The notes: generated by a model not told the origin, from the letters alone. A stretch of DNA of 64,000 nt from Geodermatophilus sp. YIM 151500 (GCF_025716945.1 NZ_JAOVZT010000015.1:18834-82833); one strand, 5' to 3'. Shown: positions 44,475 to 55,252, counted from the first letter of the stretch. Numbers and translations: made by a program.

Positions 44475-45047
44475 ATGACCCGCGCACTCGTCGTCGTCGA
44501 CGTCCAGAACGACTTCTGCGAGGGCGGCAGCCTCGCCGTGGCCGGCGGCGCCGCCGTGGCGACGGCCATCACCGAGCACGTCCGGACGGCGGCCGGCGAC
44601 TACACCCACGTCGTGGCCACCCGCGACCACCACGTCGACCCGGGCCGCCACTTCTCCGAGCACCCCGACTTCCTGGAGACCTGGCCGCCGCACTGCGTGG
44701 TGGGCACCGACGGGGTGGAGCTGCACGAGAACCTCGACCGCGGACCGCTGGAGGCGGTGTTCGACAAGGGTGAGCACGCGGCCGCCTACTCCGGGTTCGA
44801 GGGCGCCGCCGACGGCGTGCCGCTGGCCGACTGGCTGCGCTCGCGCAACGTGGACGCCGTCGACGTCGTCGGCATCGCGACCGACCACTGCGTCCGGGCC
44901 ACGGCCCTCGACGCGATCGGCCACGGCTTCGCCACCCGGGTGCTGCTGCACCTCACCGCCGGGGTCACCGACGGCACGACCGAGGCCGCGATCGAGGAGC
45001 TGGCGGCCGCCGGCGTGGACGTGCAGGGCGAGGTCCGCCGCGGCTGA
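44475..45047 (+). CDS. pncA: Nicotinamidase
   Basis: 190 aa. Deamidates nicotinamide to nicotinate for the upstream pncB enzyme. [15 protein letters not shown] has the catalytic Asp9, [14 protein letters not shown] the Lys, and [11 protein letters not shown] the Cys nucleophile; [12 protein letters not shown] is the metal site. GGAGGAG lies before the ATG. Confidence 0.96.
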   Translation: MTRALVVVDVQNDFCEGGSLAVAGGAAVATAITEHVRTAAGDYTHVVATRDHHVDPGRHFSEHPDFLETWPPHCVVGTDGVELHENLDRGPLEAVFDKGEHAAAYSGFEGAADGVPLADWLRSRNVDAVDVVGIATDHCVRATALDAIGHGFATRVLLHLTAGVTDGTTEAAIEELAAAGVDVQGEVRRG

Positions 45048-45083
45048 CCCCGCGGCGTGGTGCCCGGCCGCACGCTGCAGCGC

Positions 45084-45150
45084 GAGGTCGGGCACCGCGC
45101 GATGAGGCCGGGCACCGCGAGGTGAGGCCGGGCACCACGCGGTGAGGCCG
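45084..45150. repeat. 20-bp tandem repeat after pncA
   Basis: Three and a third 20-bp units of the form GAGGCCGGGCACCGCG plus four variable bases, from 37 bp after the pncA stop to just before serB. Confidence 0.85.
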
Positions 45151-45163
45151 GCGGCCCCCGGCG

Positions 45164-46549
45164 CTACACCGCGTCGAGCACCTCGTCGCGGGAGAAGCCG
45201 AGCACCTGCAGGACGGCGTCGAGATAGGGCTGGTTCAGCGCGGCGTGCGCCTGCTCCCGGACGACGGGCTTGGCGTTGAACGCGATGCCGAGCCCGGCGG
45301 TGTTGAGCATGTCCAGGTCGTTCGCCCCGTCGCCGACGGCCACCGTCTGCTCCAGCGGGATGCCGTACCGCTCGGCGAAGCGGACCAGCGCCCGCGCCTT
45401 GCCGGCGCGGTCGACGATCTCGCCCACCAGTCCGCCCGTCAGCCGCCCGTCGGCGACGTCGAGGGTGTTGGCCGCGGCGAAGTCCAGGCCGAGCACCTCG
45501 GCGAGCGGATCGGTGATCTGGGTGAAGCCGCCGCTGACGATGCCGCAGCGGAAGCCCAGCCGCTGCAGCGTGTGGATGAGGGTGCGCGCCCCCGGGGTCA
45601 GCTCCAGCGCCTCCCGCACCTCGTCGAGCACTTCGACCGGCAGCCCGGCCAGCGCGGCCACCCGGGCGCGCAGCGACTCGGCGAAGTCGAGTTCGCCGTG
45701 CATCGCCGCCGCGGTGATCCGGGCGACCTCGGCGGCCCGACCGGCCCGCGCGGCGAGCTCGTCGATGACCTCGCCGCGCACCAGCGTGGAGTCGACGTCG
45801 AGGACGATCAGCCGCTTGCTGCGCCGGGCCAGGCCGACCTGCTCGACGGCGATGTCGGCCCCGGCCGCCGCCGCGACCGAGGCCAGCCCGGTGCGCAGCG
45901 GGGTCGACTCGGCGCCGGACACGGTCAGCTCGAAGCTGGTGACGGGGTAGTCCGACAACCGCCGGATCGCGTCGATGTTGCCGCCGACCGCCGCCACCGC
46001 ACGCGCGGCCTCGGCGACCGCGCCGGGCGGCACCGGGCGGCCGAGGACGACGACGTGGTGCGGCCGGCCCGTGGGCGCGGGTCCGGGCGGGCGCTCGGTG
46101 GCCGATTCGACCTGCACGCGCATGCCGGTCTCGGCCGCCACCGCGTCGGCCACCCCGGTCAGCCGGGCGAGCAGCGCGGCGTCGTCCTCACCGCCCGGGG
46201 CCGCCGGAGCGCCGGGGACCGGCGGTGCGCCGACCGAGGAGACCGGGGCGCCGTCCACGACCGACGGTGCGCCGTCCGGGACGGACGGGGCGCCGTCCGC
46301 GACCGACGGTGCGCCGACCGGAGCCGCCGTGCCCGGCGGCAGCGCCGCGACCACCACGCCGAGCACCAGGTGCCCGTGCACCACGACCTGCTCGACGTCG
46401 ACCACCTCCACCGGCGGCCGGCTGGCGGCCAGCGCGGCGAACAGCCGTGCCGTGACGCCCGGCCGGTCCTCGCCGGTGACCGTCAGCAGGGCGCGCGGGC
46501 CGGCGCCGGTCCGGACCGACGGCGCGCGGGGGGTGGGATCGAGCGGCAC
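45164..46549 (-). CDS. serB: Phosphoserine phosphatase with ACT domain carrying a repeat insertion
   Basis: 461 aa from the GTG at 46549, which has GGAAGG seven bases upstream; a GTG six codons earlier is possible. Last step of serine synthesis, and supplier of serine metabolism beside the O-phosphoserine-using CysM. The catalytic motif LIVLDVDSTLVRGEV is near residues 247-261, with GGFTQITDPL and GDGANDLDML later. Two ACT-like halves precede it; the first is split by about 45 residues of GAPSVxDGAPSV repeats. Confidence 0.94.
   Translation of the reverse strand: MPLDPTPRAPSVRTGAGPRALLTVTGEDRPGVTARLFAALAASRPPVEVVDVEQVVVHGHLVLGVVVAALPPGTAAPVGAPSVADGAPSVPDGAPSVVDGAPVSSVGAPPVPGAPAAPGGEDDAALLARLTGVADAVAAETGMRVQVESATERPPGPAPTGRPHHVVVLGRPVPPGAVAEAARAVAAVGGNIDAIRRLSDYPVTSFELTVSGAESTPLRTGLASVAAAAGADIAVEQVGLARRSKRLIVLDVDSTLVRGEVIDELAARAGRAAEVARITAAAMHGELDFAESLRARVAALAGLPVEVLDEVREALELTPGARTLIHTLQRLGFRCGIVSGGFTQITDPLAEVLGLDFAAANTLDVADGRLTGGLVGEIVDRAGKARALVRFAERYGIPLEQTVAVGDGANDLDMLNTAGLGIAFNAKPVVREQAHAALNQPYLDAVLQVLGFSRDEVLDAV
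46190..46327 (-). repeat. Low-complexity GAPSV repeat inserted in serB
   Basis: Repeats of 7-8 codons (GAPSVADGAPSVPDGAPSVV) inside the first ACT domain. The insertion is in frame. Confidence 0.8.
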
Positions 46550-46599
46550 CGCGACATCCTTCCGCACCGGGCACAGCTGCTCCCCGCCCGGCCCGGCCG

Positions 46600-46635
46600 T
46601 CGTCGGGGACGCCGCATCTCGGGCGTCCCCGACGA
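46600..46635 (-). terminator. Perfect 14-bp hairpin after ctaD
   Basis: TCGTCGGGGACGCC (46600-46613) pairs with GGCGTCCCCGACGA (46622-46635) around 8 nt, between the ctaD stop and the serB start. Confidence 0.75.
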
Positions 46636-46718
46636 TCCGAGGTCCCGCAGGCCCAGGTGCGCGAGGAATGCCCTCGGCGCCCGGGGATCGCGGGAGATGG
46701 CCGGGCCAGGGGCTCCGG

Positions 46719-48476
<1,758 letters not shown>

Positions 48477-48482
48477 GTCGGC

Positions 48483-48488
48483 AGCTTA
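48483..48488 (-). promoter_or_regulatory. Leaderless -10 of ctaD
   Basis: TAAGCT on the minus strand, six bases before the GTG at 48476. Confidence 0.62.
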
Positions 48489-48581
48489 GACGGTCGCCTG
48501 CGGGGCTTCCCGGCGGCGCGGGAGGGCACGCCGCGCCCGCCGCCCATCCGGCGGACGCGCCGTCCCCGGTGCGGCGGCGGG

Positions 48582-49442
48582 TCAGGGCGCCGGGCGGTAG
48601 GTGCCGATGCGCACCGAGACGGTGACCGGCAGCGGCTCGGGCAGCGCGGCGACGGCCGCGGCCCGCTCGGCGCGGGACCGGTGGCGCGCGTGCGGTCCCA
48701 TGCCGACCAGCGCGGTGACCGCCGCCCGGTCCAGGCGCAACTCCTCGCGGTGCGTCCGTTCGGCCAGCGGTTCCAGGTGCGGCTCCAGCGAGGCAGCGAG
48801 GCGCTCGGCCTTGTCCGGGTCGACGCGCAGCAGCCCCAGCCGCCCGACCAGCTCGGCCAGGTGGTCGGCGGCCGGCGTCACCACGACCAGCCGCCCCTCC
48901 GGCCGCAGCACCCGCGCGATCTGCGGCCCGTTGCGGGGGGCGAAGACCACCGTCACGCGGTCGAGCACGCCGTCCCGCACGGGCCACCGGGCCCAGCCGT
49001 CGCCGACGACGGCCACGGCGCGCGGATGCGCCCGCGCCGCCCGCCGGGCGGCGTAGCGGGAGGAGTCGAGGACGACGCCGACGGCTCCGGGCACCCGGTC
49101 GAGCAGGGCGGCGAGGTGGTGACCGGTGCCGCCGCCGAGGTCGAGGAGCGTGGCCGGCGCACCGGTGTCCGGCGCCAGGACGGCGTCGGCCAGCGCGCCG
49201 GTCAGGCCGGCGAAGTGGCCCGCGGAGAGGAAGGCCACCCGGTCGGCGACCATCTCGGCGGTGTCGCTGGACGGCGGCCGGGCGCCCGGCGGCAGCAGCG
49301 TCAGGTGCCCCTGGCGCGCCCGGTCGAAGGCGTGGTCGGCGGCGCAGCGCACTCCGGCGCCGCCCGCGTCGCGCATCCGGGCGCCGCAGACCGGGCAGGC
49401 CAGCAGCGCGATCGCCGCCGCCGGCCACGAGGACGCGGTCAC
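48582..49442 (-). CDS. RlmA-type 23S rRNA (guanine-N1)-methyltransferase
   Basis: 286 aa. The N-terminal zinc ribbon (CPVCGARM, then CAADHAF) is followed by RQGHLTLL, the RlmA/TlrB signature. SAM motif I is LLDLGGGTGHHLAALL, and VVFAPRNGPQIARVLRPEG follows. Relatives methylate G745 or G748 of 23S rRNA, the latter giving tylosin resistance. Which base is modified cannot be read from sequence alone. Confidence 0.87.
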   Translation of the reverse strand: MTASSWPAAAIALLACPVCGARMRDAGGAGVRCAADHAFDRARQGHLTLLPPGARPPSSDTAEMVADRVAFLSAGHFAGLTGALADAVLAPDTGAPATLLDLGGGTGHHLAALLDRVPGAVGVVLDSSRYAARRAARAHPRAVAVVGDGWARWPVRDGVLDRVTVVFAPRNGPQIARVLRPEGRLVVVTPAADHLAELVGRLGLLRVDPDKAERLAASLEPHLEPLAERTHREELRLDRAAVTALVGMGPHARHRSRAERAAAVAALPEPLPVTVSVRIGTYRPAP

Positions 49443-49512
49443 GGCGTCGGCACCGGCGGCGGCACGGCGGCGGCACCGGCGGCGGCGCCGTCGTCGGCAC
49501 CCGGAGGTGGGC

Positions 49513-50031
49513 TCACCGGCGCCCCGGCACCCGCGGCACCGCGTGGAAGACCACGTCGCGCAGCGTGCCGCCGTCCGCGACCGCCGTCACGAAGGTGCCG
49601 TGCGGCTGGCGGCGCCGGTCGGTCGGCGAGCCGGGGTTGACCAGCCGCAGGCCCGTGCCGGCCGTGGTGTCCCAGGGGATGTGGCTGTGCCCGAAGACGA
49701 GCACGTCGGCGTCGGAGAAGCGGGCGGCGCAGCGCGCCTCGCGGCCCTGCTTGCCGCCGGTCTCGTGGATCACGGCGAGGCGGACCCCCGCGATCTCGGC
49801 CCGGGCGACCTCCGGCAGCCGTTCGCGCAGCTCGCCGTGGTCGTTGTTGCCGTACACGGCGACCAGCCGCCGCGACCGCCGCTCGAACTCGTCGAGGAGG
49901 GCGACGTCGACCCAGTCGCCGGCGTGCACGACGACGTCGGCGGCCTCGATCGCCGCCCAGAGCGCGGGCGGCAGGTCGCGGGCCCGCTTCGGGACGTGCG
50001 TGTCCGAGGTGAGCACCAGCGACACCGCCAC
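49513..50031 (-). CDS. Calcineurin-like metallophosphoesterase (YfcE/MJ0936 type)
   Basis: 172 aa from a GTG. LTSDTHVPK and VVHAGDWVD are the first metal motifs, VYGNNDHGEL the GNHD-like motif, and VFGHSHIP the last. The family hydrolyses phosphodiesters such as cyclic nucleotides in vitro; the physiological substrate is unknown. Confidence 0.9.
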   Translation of the reverse strand: MAVSLVLTSDTHVPKRARDLPPALWAAIEAADVVVHAGDWVDVALLDEFERRSRRLVAVYGNNDHGELRERLPEVARAEIAGVRLAVIHETGGKQGREARCAARFSDADVLVFGHSHIPWDTTAGTGLRLVNPGSPTDRRRQPHGTFVTAVADGGTLRDVVFHAVPRVPGRR

Positions 50032-50065
50032 GGCCCCATGGTGCACGGGCGTCGGGCGCCCCCCG

Positions 50066-51025
50066 TCAGGCGCGGCGCTCGGCCATCGCGCGCAGCCGGG
50101 CGTTGTAGGCCTCGAGCTCGGCGTCGTCGGTGCGTTCCGCGGCACGGTCGAGCCGCTTCCCGCGGCGTTCCTCCGAGCGGGCCCAGGAGAAGAACACCAC
50201 CGCCATCACCAGCACGGTGGGCAGCTCGCCGAACGACCACGCGATGCCACCGGCGACGCCCTGGTCGGCCAGCGGGTCGATGCCCCAGCCGGACGGTGGA
50301 GTGGCGAAGGTCCCGACGACCAGCGATCCGGCCATCATGATCGCGACGCCGAAGAAGGCGTGGAACGGCACCGGCAGCAGCAGTTCCAGCATCCGCCCGG
50401 GGTGGCCGGTCGTCCGCGGCCACGGGTCCTGCGCGACGATCGGGCCGAAGAACAGCAGCCCGGTGACGGTGAAGTGGGCCAGCATGAACTGGTGGCCCAC
50501 CGGGTTGGCCATGAGCGCGTCGAAGACCGGCGTGAAGTAGACGCCGTACAGGCTCACGATGAACAGCGGCACGGTGAACAGCGGTGAGGCGACCATCCGC
50601 GCCGGCCGGCTGTGCAGCGCCTCGAGCAGCAGCGCGCGGGGGGTGCCGGCCGTCCCCCGCCCGCGCGGCAGGGCGCGCAGGGCCAGCGTGACCGGCGCGC
50701 CGAGCAGGAGCAGCAGCGGCGTGACCATCGACAGCACCATGTGCTGGGCCATGTGCACGCTGAACAGCACCATGCTGTAGCCGTTCAGCCAGGTGCCGGT
50801 GACCGCGAACAGCGAGAGGACGCCGGCGGTGAACGCCGCCGTCCGCCACCAGGGCCAGCGGACGCCGGACCGCGCCAGCCGCCCCGCGCCCGCGAGGTAG
50901 ACGACCAGCGCCAGGACGCCGGCGACCGGCACGACCGACGTCGGCTCCAGGTGCGGCAGGAACATCCGGGCCCAGGTCGGCGGCTCGGCGGGGACCCACA
51001 TCCCCGCGTGGTGCCCGTGCTCCAC
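50066..51025 (-). CDS. ctaG: Cytochrome c oxidase assembly protein, CtaG/Caa3 family
   Basis: 319 aa, about seven membrane helices, from a GTG with GGGAGG upstream. VHMAQHMVLSMVTPLLLLLG and HFTVTGLLFFGPIV hold conserved His residues of the Caa3_CtaG family, thought to deliver copper to subunit I. It lies near ctaD on the same strand, consistent with an oxidase role. Confidence 0.88.
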   Translation of the reverse strand: MEHGHHAGMWVPAEPPTWARMFLPHLEPTSVVPVAGVLALVVYLAGAGRLARSGVRWPWWRTAAFTAGVLSLFAVTGTWLNGYSMVLFSVHMAQHMVLSMVTPLLLLLGAPVTLALRALPRGRGTAGTPRALLLEALHSRPARMVASPLFTVPLFIVSLYGVYFTPVFDALMANPVGHQFMLAHFTVTGLLFFGPIVAQDPWPRTTGHPGRMLELLLPVPFHAFFGVAIMMAGSLVVGTFATPPSGWGIDPLADQGVAGGIAWSFGELPTVLVMAVVFFSWARSEERRGKRLDRAAERTDDAELEAYNARLRAMAERRA

Positions 51026-51109
51026 CGCCGTCCTCCCGCTCCGCCGCCCCGCTCGCTGCCGCGTCCCACTGTCCCACTCCCGGGGCGCCCCGGGACGGGG
51101 GTCCTCCGG

Positions 51110-52027
51110 TCAGTCGTGCACGCGCGTCTCGTGGGCGGCGTGGCTGACCGCCTCGAGCTGGAAGGTGCAGTGGCCGACGTCGAAGTGGGCGCCGAGGCAG
51201 GTGCCCAGCGCGTCGAGCACCCGGCCGCCGTGCCCGGCCTCCAGCGCCTCGTCGCTGACGACGACGTGCGCCGACAGCACCGGCGAGCCCGAGGTGATCG
51301 TCCACGCGTGCAGGTCGTGCACGTCGACGACGCCGTCGATGCTGCGGATGTGGTCGCGGACCCGGTCCAGGTCGACCCCTCGCGGGGTGGCCTCCAGCAG
51401 CACGTCGAGGGCCTCGCGCAGCAGGGTCCAGGCCCGCGGCAGCACCAGCGCGCCGACCAGGAGGGAGGCGACCGTGTCGGCGGCCGTCCACCCGGTCGTC
51501 GCGATGACCACGGCGGCGGCGATGACGGCCAGCGAGCCGAGGGCGTCGCCGAGCACCTCCAGGTACGCGCCGCGCACGTTCAGCGACTCCCGCCGGCCGG
51601 CACGCAGCAGCAGCAGGCCCACCAGGTTGGCGGCGAGGCCGACGGCGGCGAAGCCGAGCATCAGCCCGGAATCGATCTCCGGTGGGTCACCGATGCGGCG
51701 GACCGCCTCGACGACGACGTAACCGGACACCCCGAGCAGCAGCAGCCCGTTGGCGACGGCGGCCAGGATCTCGACCCGCTGCAGACCGAAGGTGCGCCGG
51801 GAGCTGGTCGGCCGCTGCGCCAGGGTGACCGCACCGAGCGCGAGGCCGATGCCCAGCGCGTCGGTGGCCATGTGCCCGGCGTCGGCGAGCAGCGCCAGGG
51901 ACCCGGACAGCAGCGCCCCCACGACCTCGGCGGCGAGGACGGTGACGGTGAGCACGAGGACGACGACCAGCCGGCCGCGCCGTCCCGCTGCCGCCGTCCC
52001 GGCGCCGTGGTCGTGCCCGTGCCCCAC
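51110..52027 (-). CDS. Cation diffusion facilitator (CzcD/ZitB type)
   Basis: 305 aa from a GTG with GGAGG six bases upstream. His-rich N-terminus (GHGHDHGAG), six helices with the HxxxD zinc sites (ADAGHMATDALG in helix 2 and YLEVLGDALGS in helix 5), and a C-terminal cytoplasmic domain. It exports Zn2+ or similar ions in exchange for protons. Confidence 0.93.
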   Translation of the reverse strand: MGHGHDHGAGTAAAGRRGRLVVVLVLTVTVLAAEVVGALLSGSLALLADAGHMATDALGIGLALGAVTLAQRPTSSRRTFGLQRVEILAAVANGLLLLGVSGYVVVEAVRRIGDPPEIDSGLMLGFAAVGLAANLVGLLLLRAGRRESLNVRGAYLEVLGDALGSLAVIAAAVVIATTGWTAADTVASLLVGALVLPRAWTLLREALDVLLEATPRGVDLDRVRDHIRSIDGVVDVHDLHAWTITSGSPVLSAHVVVSDEALEAGHGGRVLDALGTCLGAHFDVGHCTFQLEAVSHAAHETRVHD

Positions 52028-52162
52028 CGCTCGCCTCCGTCCCGCGGGCCTGCCCGGGAGCCAGTCTCCCGCACCGGCACGGCCGGCCGGCGGCACGGCG
52101 CCCGGACGGCGCGCGCGGACGGCGCGCGGCCGGCGCCCGGACGGCGCCTCGGAAGGAGCGGG

Positions 52163-53188
52163 TCAGAGCTCCAGGCCGCGCTCGCGCAGCCACGGCAGCG
52201 GGTCGATCGGCGGCCCGTCGAGGCCGCCGACGCGGACCTCGAGGTGGAGGTGCGGGCCGGTCGACTGGCCGCGGTTGCCGAGCAGGGCGATGGTGTCGCC
52301 GGCCTTCACGACCTGGCCGGGCGTGACGAGGATCTCGGACATGTGGCCGTACACGGTGACGTCGCCGTTCGCGTGCTGGACGTAGACCACGAGCCCGTAG
52401 CCGCTGGCCGGGCCGGCCTCCAGCACCACTCCGTCGGCCACGGCACGCTCGGGCGTGCCCATCGGCGCGGCGATGTCGATGCCCGCGTGCAGCCGCCCCC
52501 ACCGGGGCCCGAAGCGGCTGGTGAGCCGCCCGCCGTCGACCGGAGCCGCGATCTTGGGGCGGGCCGCTTCGGCCGCCGCCGCGGCCGCCGCCTCGGCGGC
52601 TAGCCGGTCGGCCTCCGCCTGGGCCTGGGCCGCCACGGCCTGCTCGGTCTCCCGCTGGGCTCGGCTGGCGGCCAGGTCCCCCAGCCGCTCGGTGGCGACG
52701 GCGTCGGGGATGGCCGCGGCCGGCCCGGACTGGATGCCCAGCTGCTCGGCCACGCTGACCGACCGGCTGACCGATGCCGCCGTCTCGGCCTGGGCGGCCG
52801 GTCCGACGGTGGTCGACGCGGCCACCCCCAGCGCCCCGACCAGGGCGGCGGCGAGGTACAGGGCCGGCCGCCGGCGGCCCGACGGCAGCCGGCGTGCCCG
52901 GCGCGGTGCGGCGGGCGCCCCCTCCGCGGCATCCTCGCGAACGGCCGGGCCGCCCGCGCCGGAGCCGGCGGCGTCCGGTGCGGTCCGCGGGTGCGGCACC
53001 GGCCGGCGGACCTCCGCGGTGCCGCGCGTCCCCTCGCGCGGTGCGGCAGCGGCGCTCCCCGTCGTCCTCTCGGCCGTCCCCGTGGTCCGGCGGGACGGCG
53101 TCCCGGAGGCCTGGACGAGGGACGTCGACGACCCGGGCTCGGGTGCCTCGCCCTCGCGCGGGAGGCGGTCGGTCGGGGTCGGGCTCAT
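52163..53188 (-). CDS. M23 (LytM-type) peptidoglycan endopeptidase, membrane-anchored
   Basis: 341 aa. A cytoplasmic Pro/Arg-rich N-terminus of about 108 residues, one membrane helix (ALYLAAALVGALGVAAST), an Ala/Gln/Glu-rich coiled coil, then the M23 domain with SRFGPRWGRLHAGIDIAAP and GPHLHLEVRV (zinc ligands His, Asp, His). It cuts peptide cross-links during growth or division, or activates other hydrolases. The upstream region carries three copies of one 9-mer. Confidence 0.92.
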   Translation of the reverse strand: MSPTPTDRLPREGEAPEPGSSTSLVQASGTPSRRTTGTAERTTGSAAAAPREGTRGTAEVRRPVPHPRTAPDAAGSGAGGPAVREDAAEGAPAAPRRARRLPSGRRRPALYLAAALVGALGVAASTTVGPAAQAETAASVSRSVSVAEQLGIQSGPAAAIPDAVATERLGDLAASRAQRETEQAVAAQAQAEADRLAAEAAAAAAAEAARPKIAAPVDGGRLTSRFGPRWGRLHAGIDIAAPMGTPERAVADGVVLEAGPASGYGLVVYVQHANGDVTVYGHMSEILVTPGQVVKAGDTIALLGNRGQSTGPHLHLEVRVGGLDGPPIDPLPWLRERGLEL

Positions 53189-53473
53189 GCACCTGGCTTC
53201 CGTCGGCGGACATCACGACTTGCCCCCGGGGAAGAGGAGCGGGGCCCATGTAAACATGGCGTGACCATTTCGTGATGTGCATCCACAGGTACCGACCAGC
53301 AGTTCTGTGACGTGGACCACCAGACATCACGACTGTGGTTCGCCCGCAGGTCGCTGTTCGTTCACGCTGCGTCAGCGACGCGCCGTCCCGCCGCGGCGGG
53401 CGGCGCGATGGACATCACGGCCGGGCAGTGCCCCCTCGGAAGAGCCGAACCGTCGCAGTCCGAGGGGAACCCC
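53189..53473. promoter_or_regulatory. 285-bp divergent region between the M23 and dehydrogenase genes
   Basis: ACATCACGA occurs at 53210-53218 and 53324-53332 and inverted at 53270-53278. CCATGT AA ACATGG (53246-53259) is a perfect palindrome with a 2-bp centre. The stretch is less GC-rich than its surroundings. The spacing and repeat suggest binding sites of one regulator. Confidence 0.55.
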
Positions 53474-54655
53474 ATGCGCGCAGTAACCTGGCACGGCCGA
53501 GCCGACGTCCGCGTCGACACCGTGCCCGACCCGGTCATCACGGACCCGACGGACGTCGTCGTCGAGATCACCTCGACCGGCATCTGCGGGTCCGATCTGC
53601 ACCTGATCGAGGTCATGGCCCCCTTCATGACCGTCGGCGACGTCATGGGGCACGAGCCGATGGGCGTCGTCCGCGAGGTCGGGCCGGAGGTGACCGCGGT
53701 GCGGCCCGGTGACCGGGTCGTCGTCCCCTTCAACATCTCCTGCGGCACCTGCTGGATGTGCGAGCAGGGCCTGCAGTCGCAGTGCGAGACCACCCAGAAC
53801 CGGCAGCAGGGCTACGGCGCCTCCCTGTTCGGCTACACGAAGCTCTACGGGCAGGTGCCCGGCGGCCAGGCCGAGTACCTGCGCGTCCCGTTCGGCAACA
53901 CGCTGCCGATCAAGGTGCCCGACGGCCCGCCCGACGACCGCTTCGTCTACCTGTCCGACGTGCTGCCCACCGCCTGGCAGGCCGTGCACTACGCCGCGGT
54001 GCCGCAGGGCGGCACGCTGCTGGTGCTCGGGCTGGGGCCCATCGGGGACATGGCCACGCGCATCGCCCGCCACCTCGGCGTCGAGAACGTCTACGGCGTC
54101 GACACGGTGCCCGAGCGCCTCGCCCGGGCTCGTGCCCGCGGGGTCGAGGTCATCGACTCGACGAAGCAGGACGACGTCGTCAGCGCCGTCCGCGACGCGA
54201 CGGCCGGGCGCGGTCCGGACGCCGTCATCGACGCGGTCGGCATGGAGGCGCACGGCTCCCCGGTCGCGACCATCGCGCAGAAGGCGTCGGCGATCGTGCC
54301 GGACGCGGTCATGGAGAAGGTCATGCAGGTGGCCGGGGTCGACCGGCTGGCCGCGCTGAACACGGCGATCGAGGCGGTCCGGCGCGGCGGCACGATCTCG
54401 CTGTCCGGCGTGTACGGCGGCGCCACCGATCCGCTGCCGCTGTCACGCATGTTCGACAAGCAGGTGCAGCTTCGGATGGGCCAGGCGAACGTGTGGCGCT
54501 GGGTGCCCGACATCCTGCCGCTGCTCGAGGACGGCGATCCGCTCGGCGTCGACGACTTCGCCACCCACCGGGTGCCGCTGGAGCAGGCACCCGAGGCCTA
54601 CGCCAACTTCCGGGAGAAGAAGGACGGCGCGGTGAAGGTGCTGCTCAAGCCCTGA
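53474..54655 (+). CDS. Zinc-dependent alcohol dehydrogenase family protein
   Basis: 393 aa from an ATG with GAGGGGAAC upstream; longer in-frame reading to 53312 has no conserved residues. TGICGSDLHLIE and GHEPMG form the catalytic zinc site, SCGTCWMCEQGLQSQC the structural zinc site, and VLGLGPIGDMATRIA the NAD site. It resembles the glutathione-independent formaldehyde dehydrogenase-like group. The substrate is uncertain. Confidence 0.92.
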   Translation: MRAVTWHGRADVRVDTVPDPVITDPTDVVVEITSTGICGSDLHLIEVMAPFMTVGDVMGHEPMGVVREVGPEVTAVRPGDRVVVPFNISCGTCWMCEQGLQSQCETTQNRQQGYGASLFGYTKLYGQVPGGQAEYLRVPFGNTLPIKVPDGPPDDRFVYLSDVLPTAWQAVHYAAVPQGGTLLVLGLGPIGDMATRIARHLGVENVYGVDTVPERLARARARGVEVIDSTKQDDVVSAVRDATAGRGPDAVIDAVGMEAHGSPVATIAQKASAIVPDAVMEKVMQVAGVDRLAALNTAIEAVRRGGTISLSGVYGGATDPLPLSRMFDKQVQLRMGQANVWRWVPDILPLLEDGDPLGVDDFATHRVPLEQAPEAYANFREKKDGAVKVLLKP

Positions 54656-54664
54656 CACCGCAGG

Positions 54665-54724
54665 GGCATTGGAAGCTTTGCCGCGCTCTCCCGGCCAGAT
54701 CAGGGGAGCAAAGCTTCCAATGCC
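54665..54724. terminator. 17-bp perfect inverted repeat between convergent genes
   Basis: GGCATTGGAAGCTTTGC (54665-54681) and GCAAAGCTTCCAATGCC (54708-54724) with 26 nt between them that form an extra short stem (CTCCC/GGGAG). It lies 10 bp after the dehydrogenase stop and 31 bp from the end of the MarR gene; probably a two-way terminator. Confidence 0.8.
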
Positions 54725-54754
54725 GCATCCGGGCGCCGACGCAGCCGACCGCGT

Positions 54755-55210
54755 TCAGCGGAGGTGCTCGGCCGCGAACCGGCGGACGAGCTTCGTCAGC
54801 GAGGAGCGCAGCGCGCGCGCTTCGGCTCCGCCGAGGTGGTCGATCCACTGCTCGTCGAGATCGCGCAGCGCCCCCCGGGCGACGTCGACCAGCTGCTCGC
54901 CCTTGGCGGTCAGCGCCACGAGCTTCGCCCGGCCGTCCGCCGGATCGGGCCGCCGCTGGAGGTAGCCGCGCTGCTCCAGCGCCGCGCACAGCTCCCCCAT
55001 GGCCTGTTTGGTGATCCGCATCCGGGCTGCCATCTCCGTGATCCTCGAGCCACCGGGGTCGAGTGCGTCGAAGACCGCGCCGTGCGCGCGGGTGACATCG
55101 GTGTAGCCCGCGTCCTTCAGTGCACGGTCGATCGCGTCGGGCAGCACTCGGTTGACGACGTCGACCAGCAGCGGCAGCGGGTAGGCGCTGAGTCCCTCCG
55201 AATCCATCAT
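54755..55210 (-). CDS. MarR-family transcriptional regulator
   Basis: 151 aa. The winged-helix core is clear: ITEMAARMRITKQAMGELCA, LEQRGYLQRRPDPADGRAKL and VALTAKGEQ. The start has AAGGAG nine bases upstream. It is divergent from the cupin gene across 79 bp, the classic arrangement of MarR regulators and their targets. Confidence 0.92.
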   Translation of the reverse strand: MMDSEGLSAYPLPLLVDVVNRVLPDAIDRALKDAGYTDVTRAHGAVFDALDPGGSRITEMAARMRITKQAMGELCAALEQRGYLQRRPDPADGRAKLVALTAKGEQLVDVARGALRDLDEQWIDHLGGAEARALRSSLTKLVRRFAAEHLR

Positions 55211-55223
55211 CCAGTAAGGCTCC

Positions 55224-55252
55224 TTGACTAGTCGGTCAGGACACCTTACCTT
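55224..55252 (+). promoter_or_regulatory. Candidate cupin promoter with overlapping operator
   Basis: TTGACT (55224-55229), 17 bp, TACCTT (55247-55252). The symmetric TGAC-N6-GTCA (55225-55238), with GACTAGTC in it, overlaps the -35 and the MarR gene's ribosome-site side, so one repressor could block both directions. Confidence 0.5.

Noticed and set aside
45084-45150. 20-bp repeats after pncA as a CRISPR array
   Set aside because: Units are directly adjacent with no unique spacers and no cas genes are present.
53189-53473. A c-di-AMP (ydaO) riboswitch before the M23 gene
   Set aside because: These riboswitches often precede wall-hydrolase genes, but the conserved core sequences were not found on the minus strand here.
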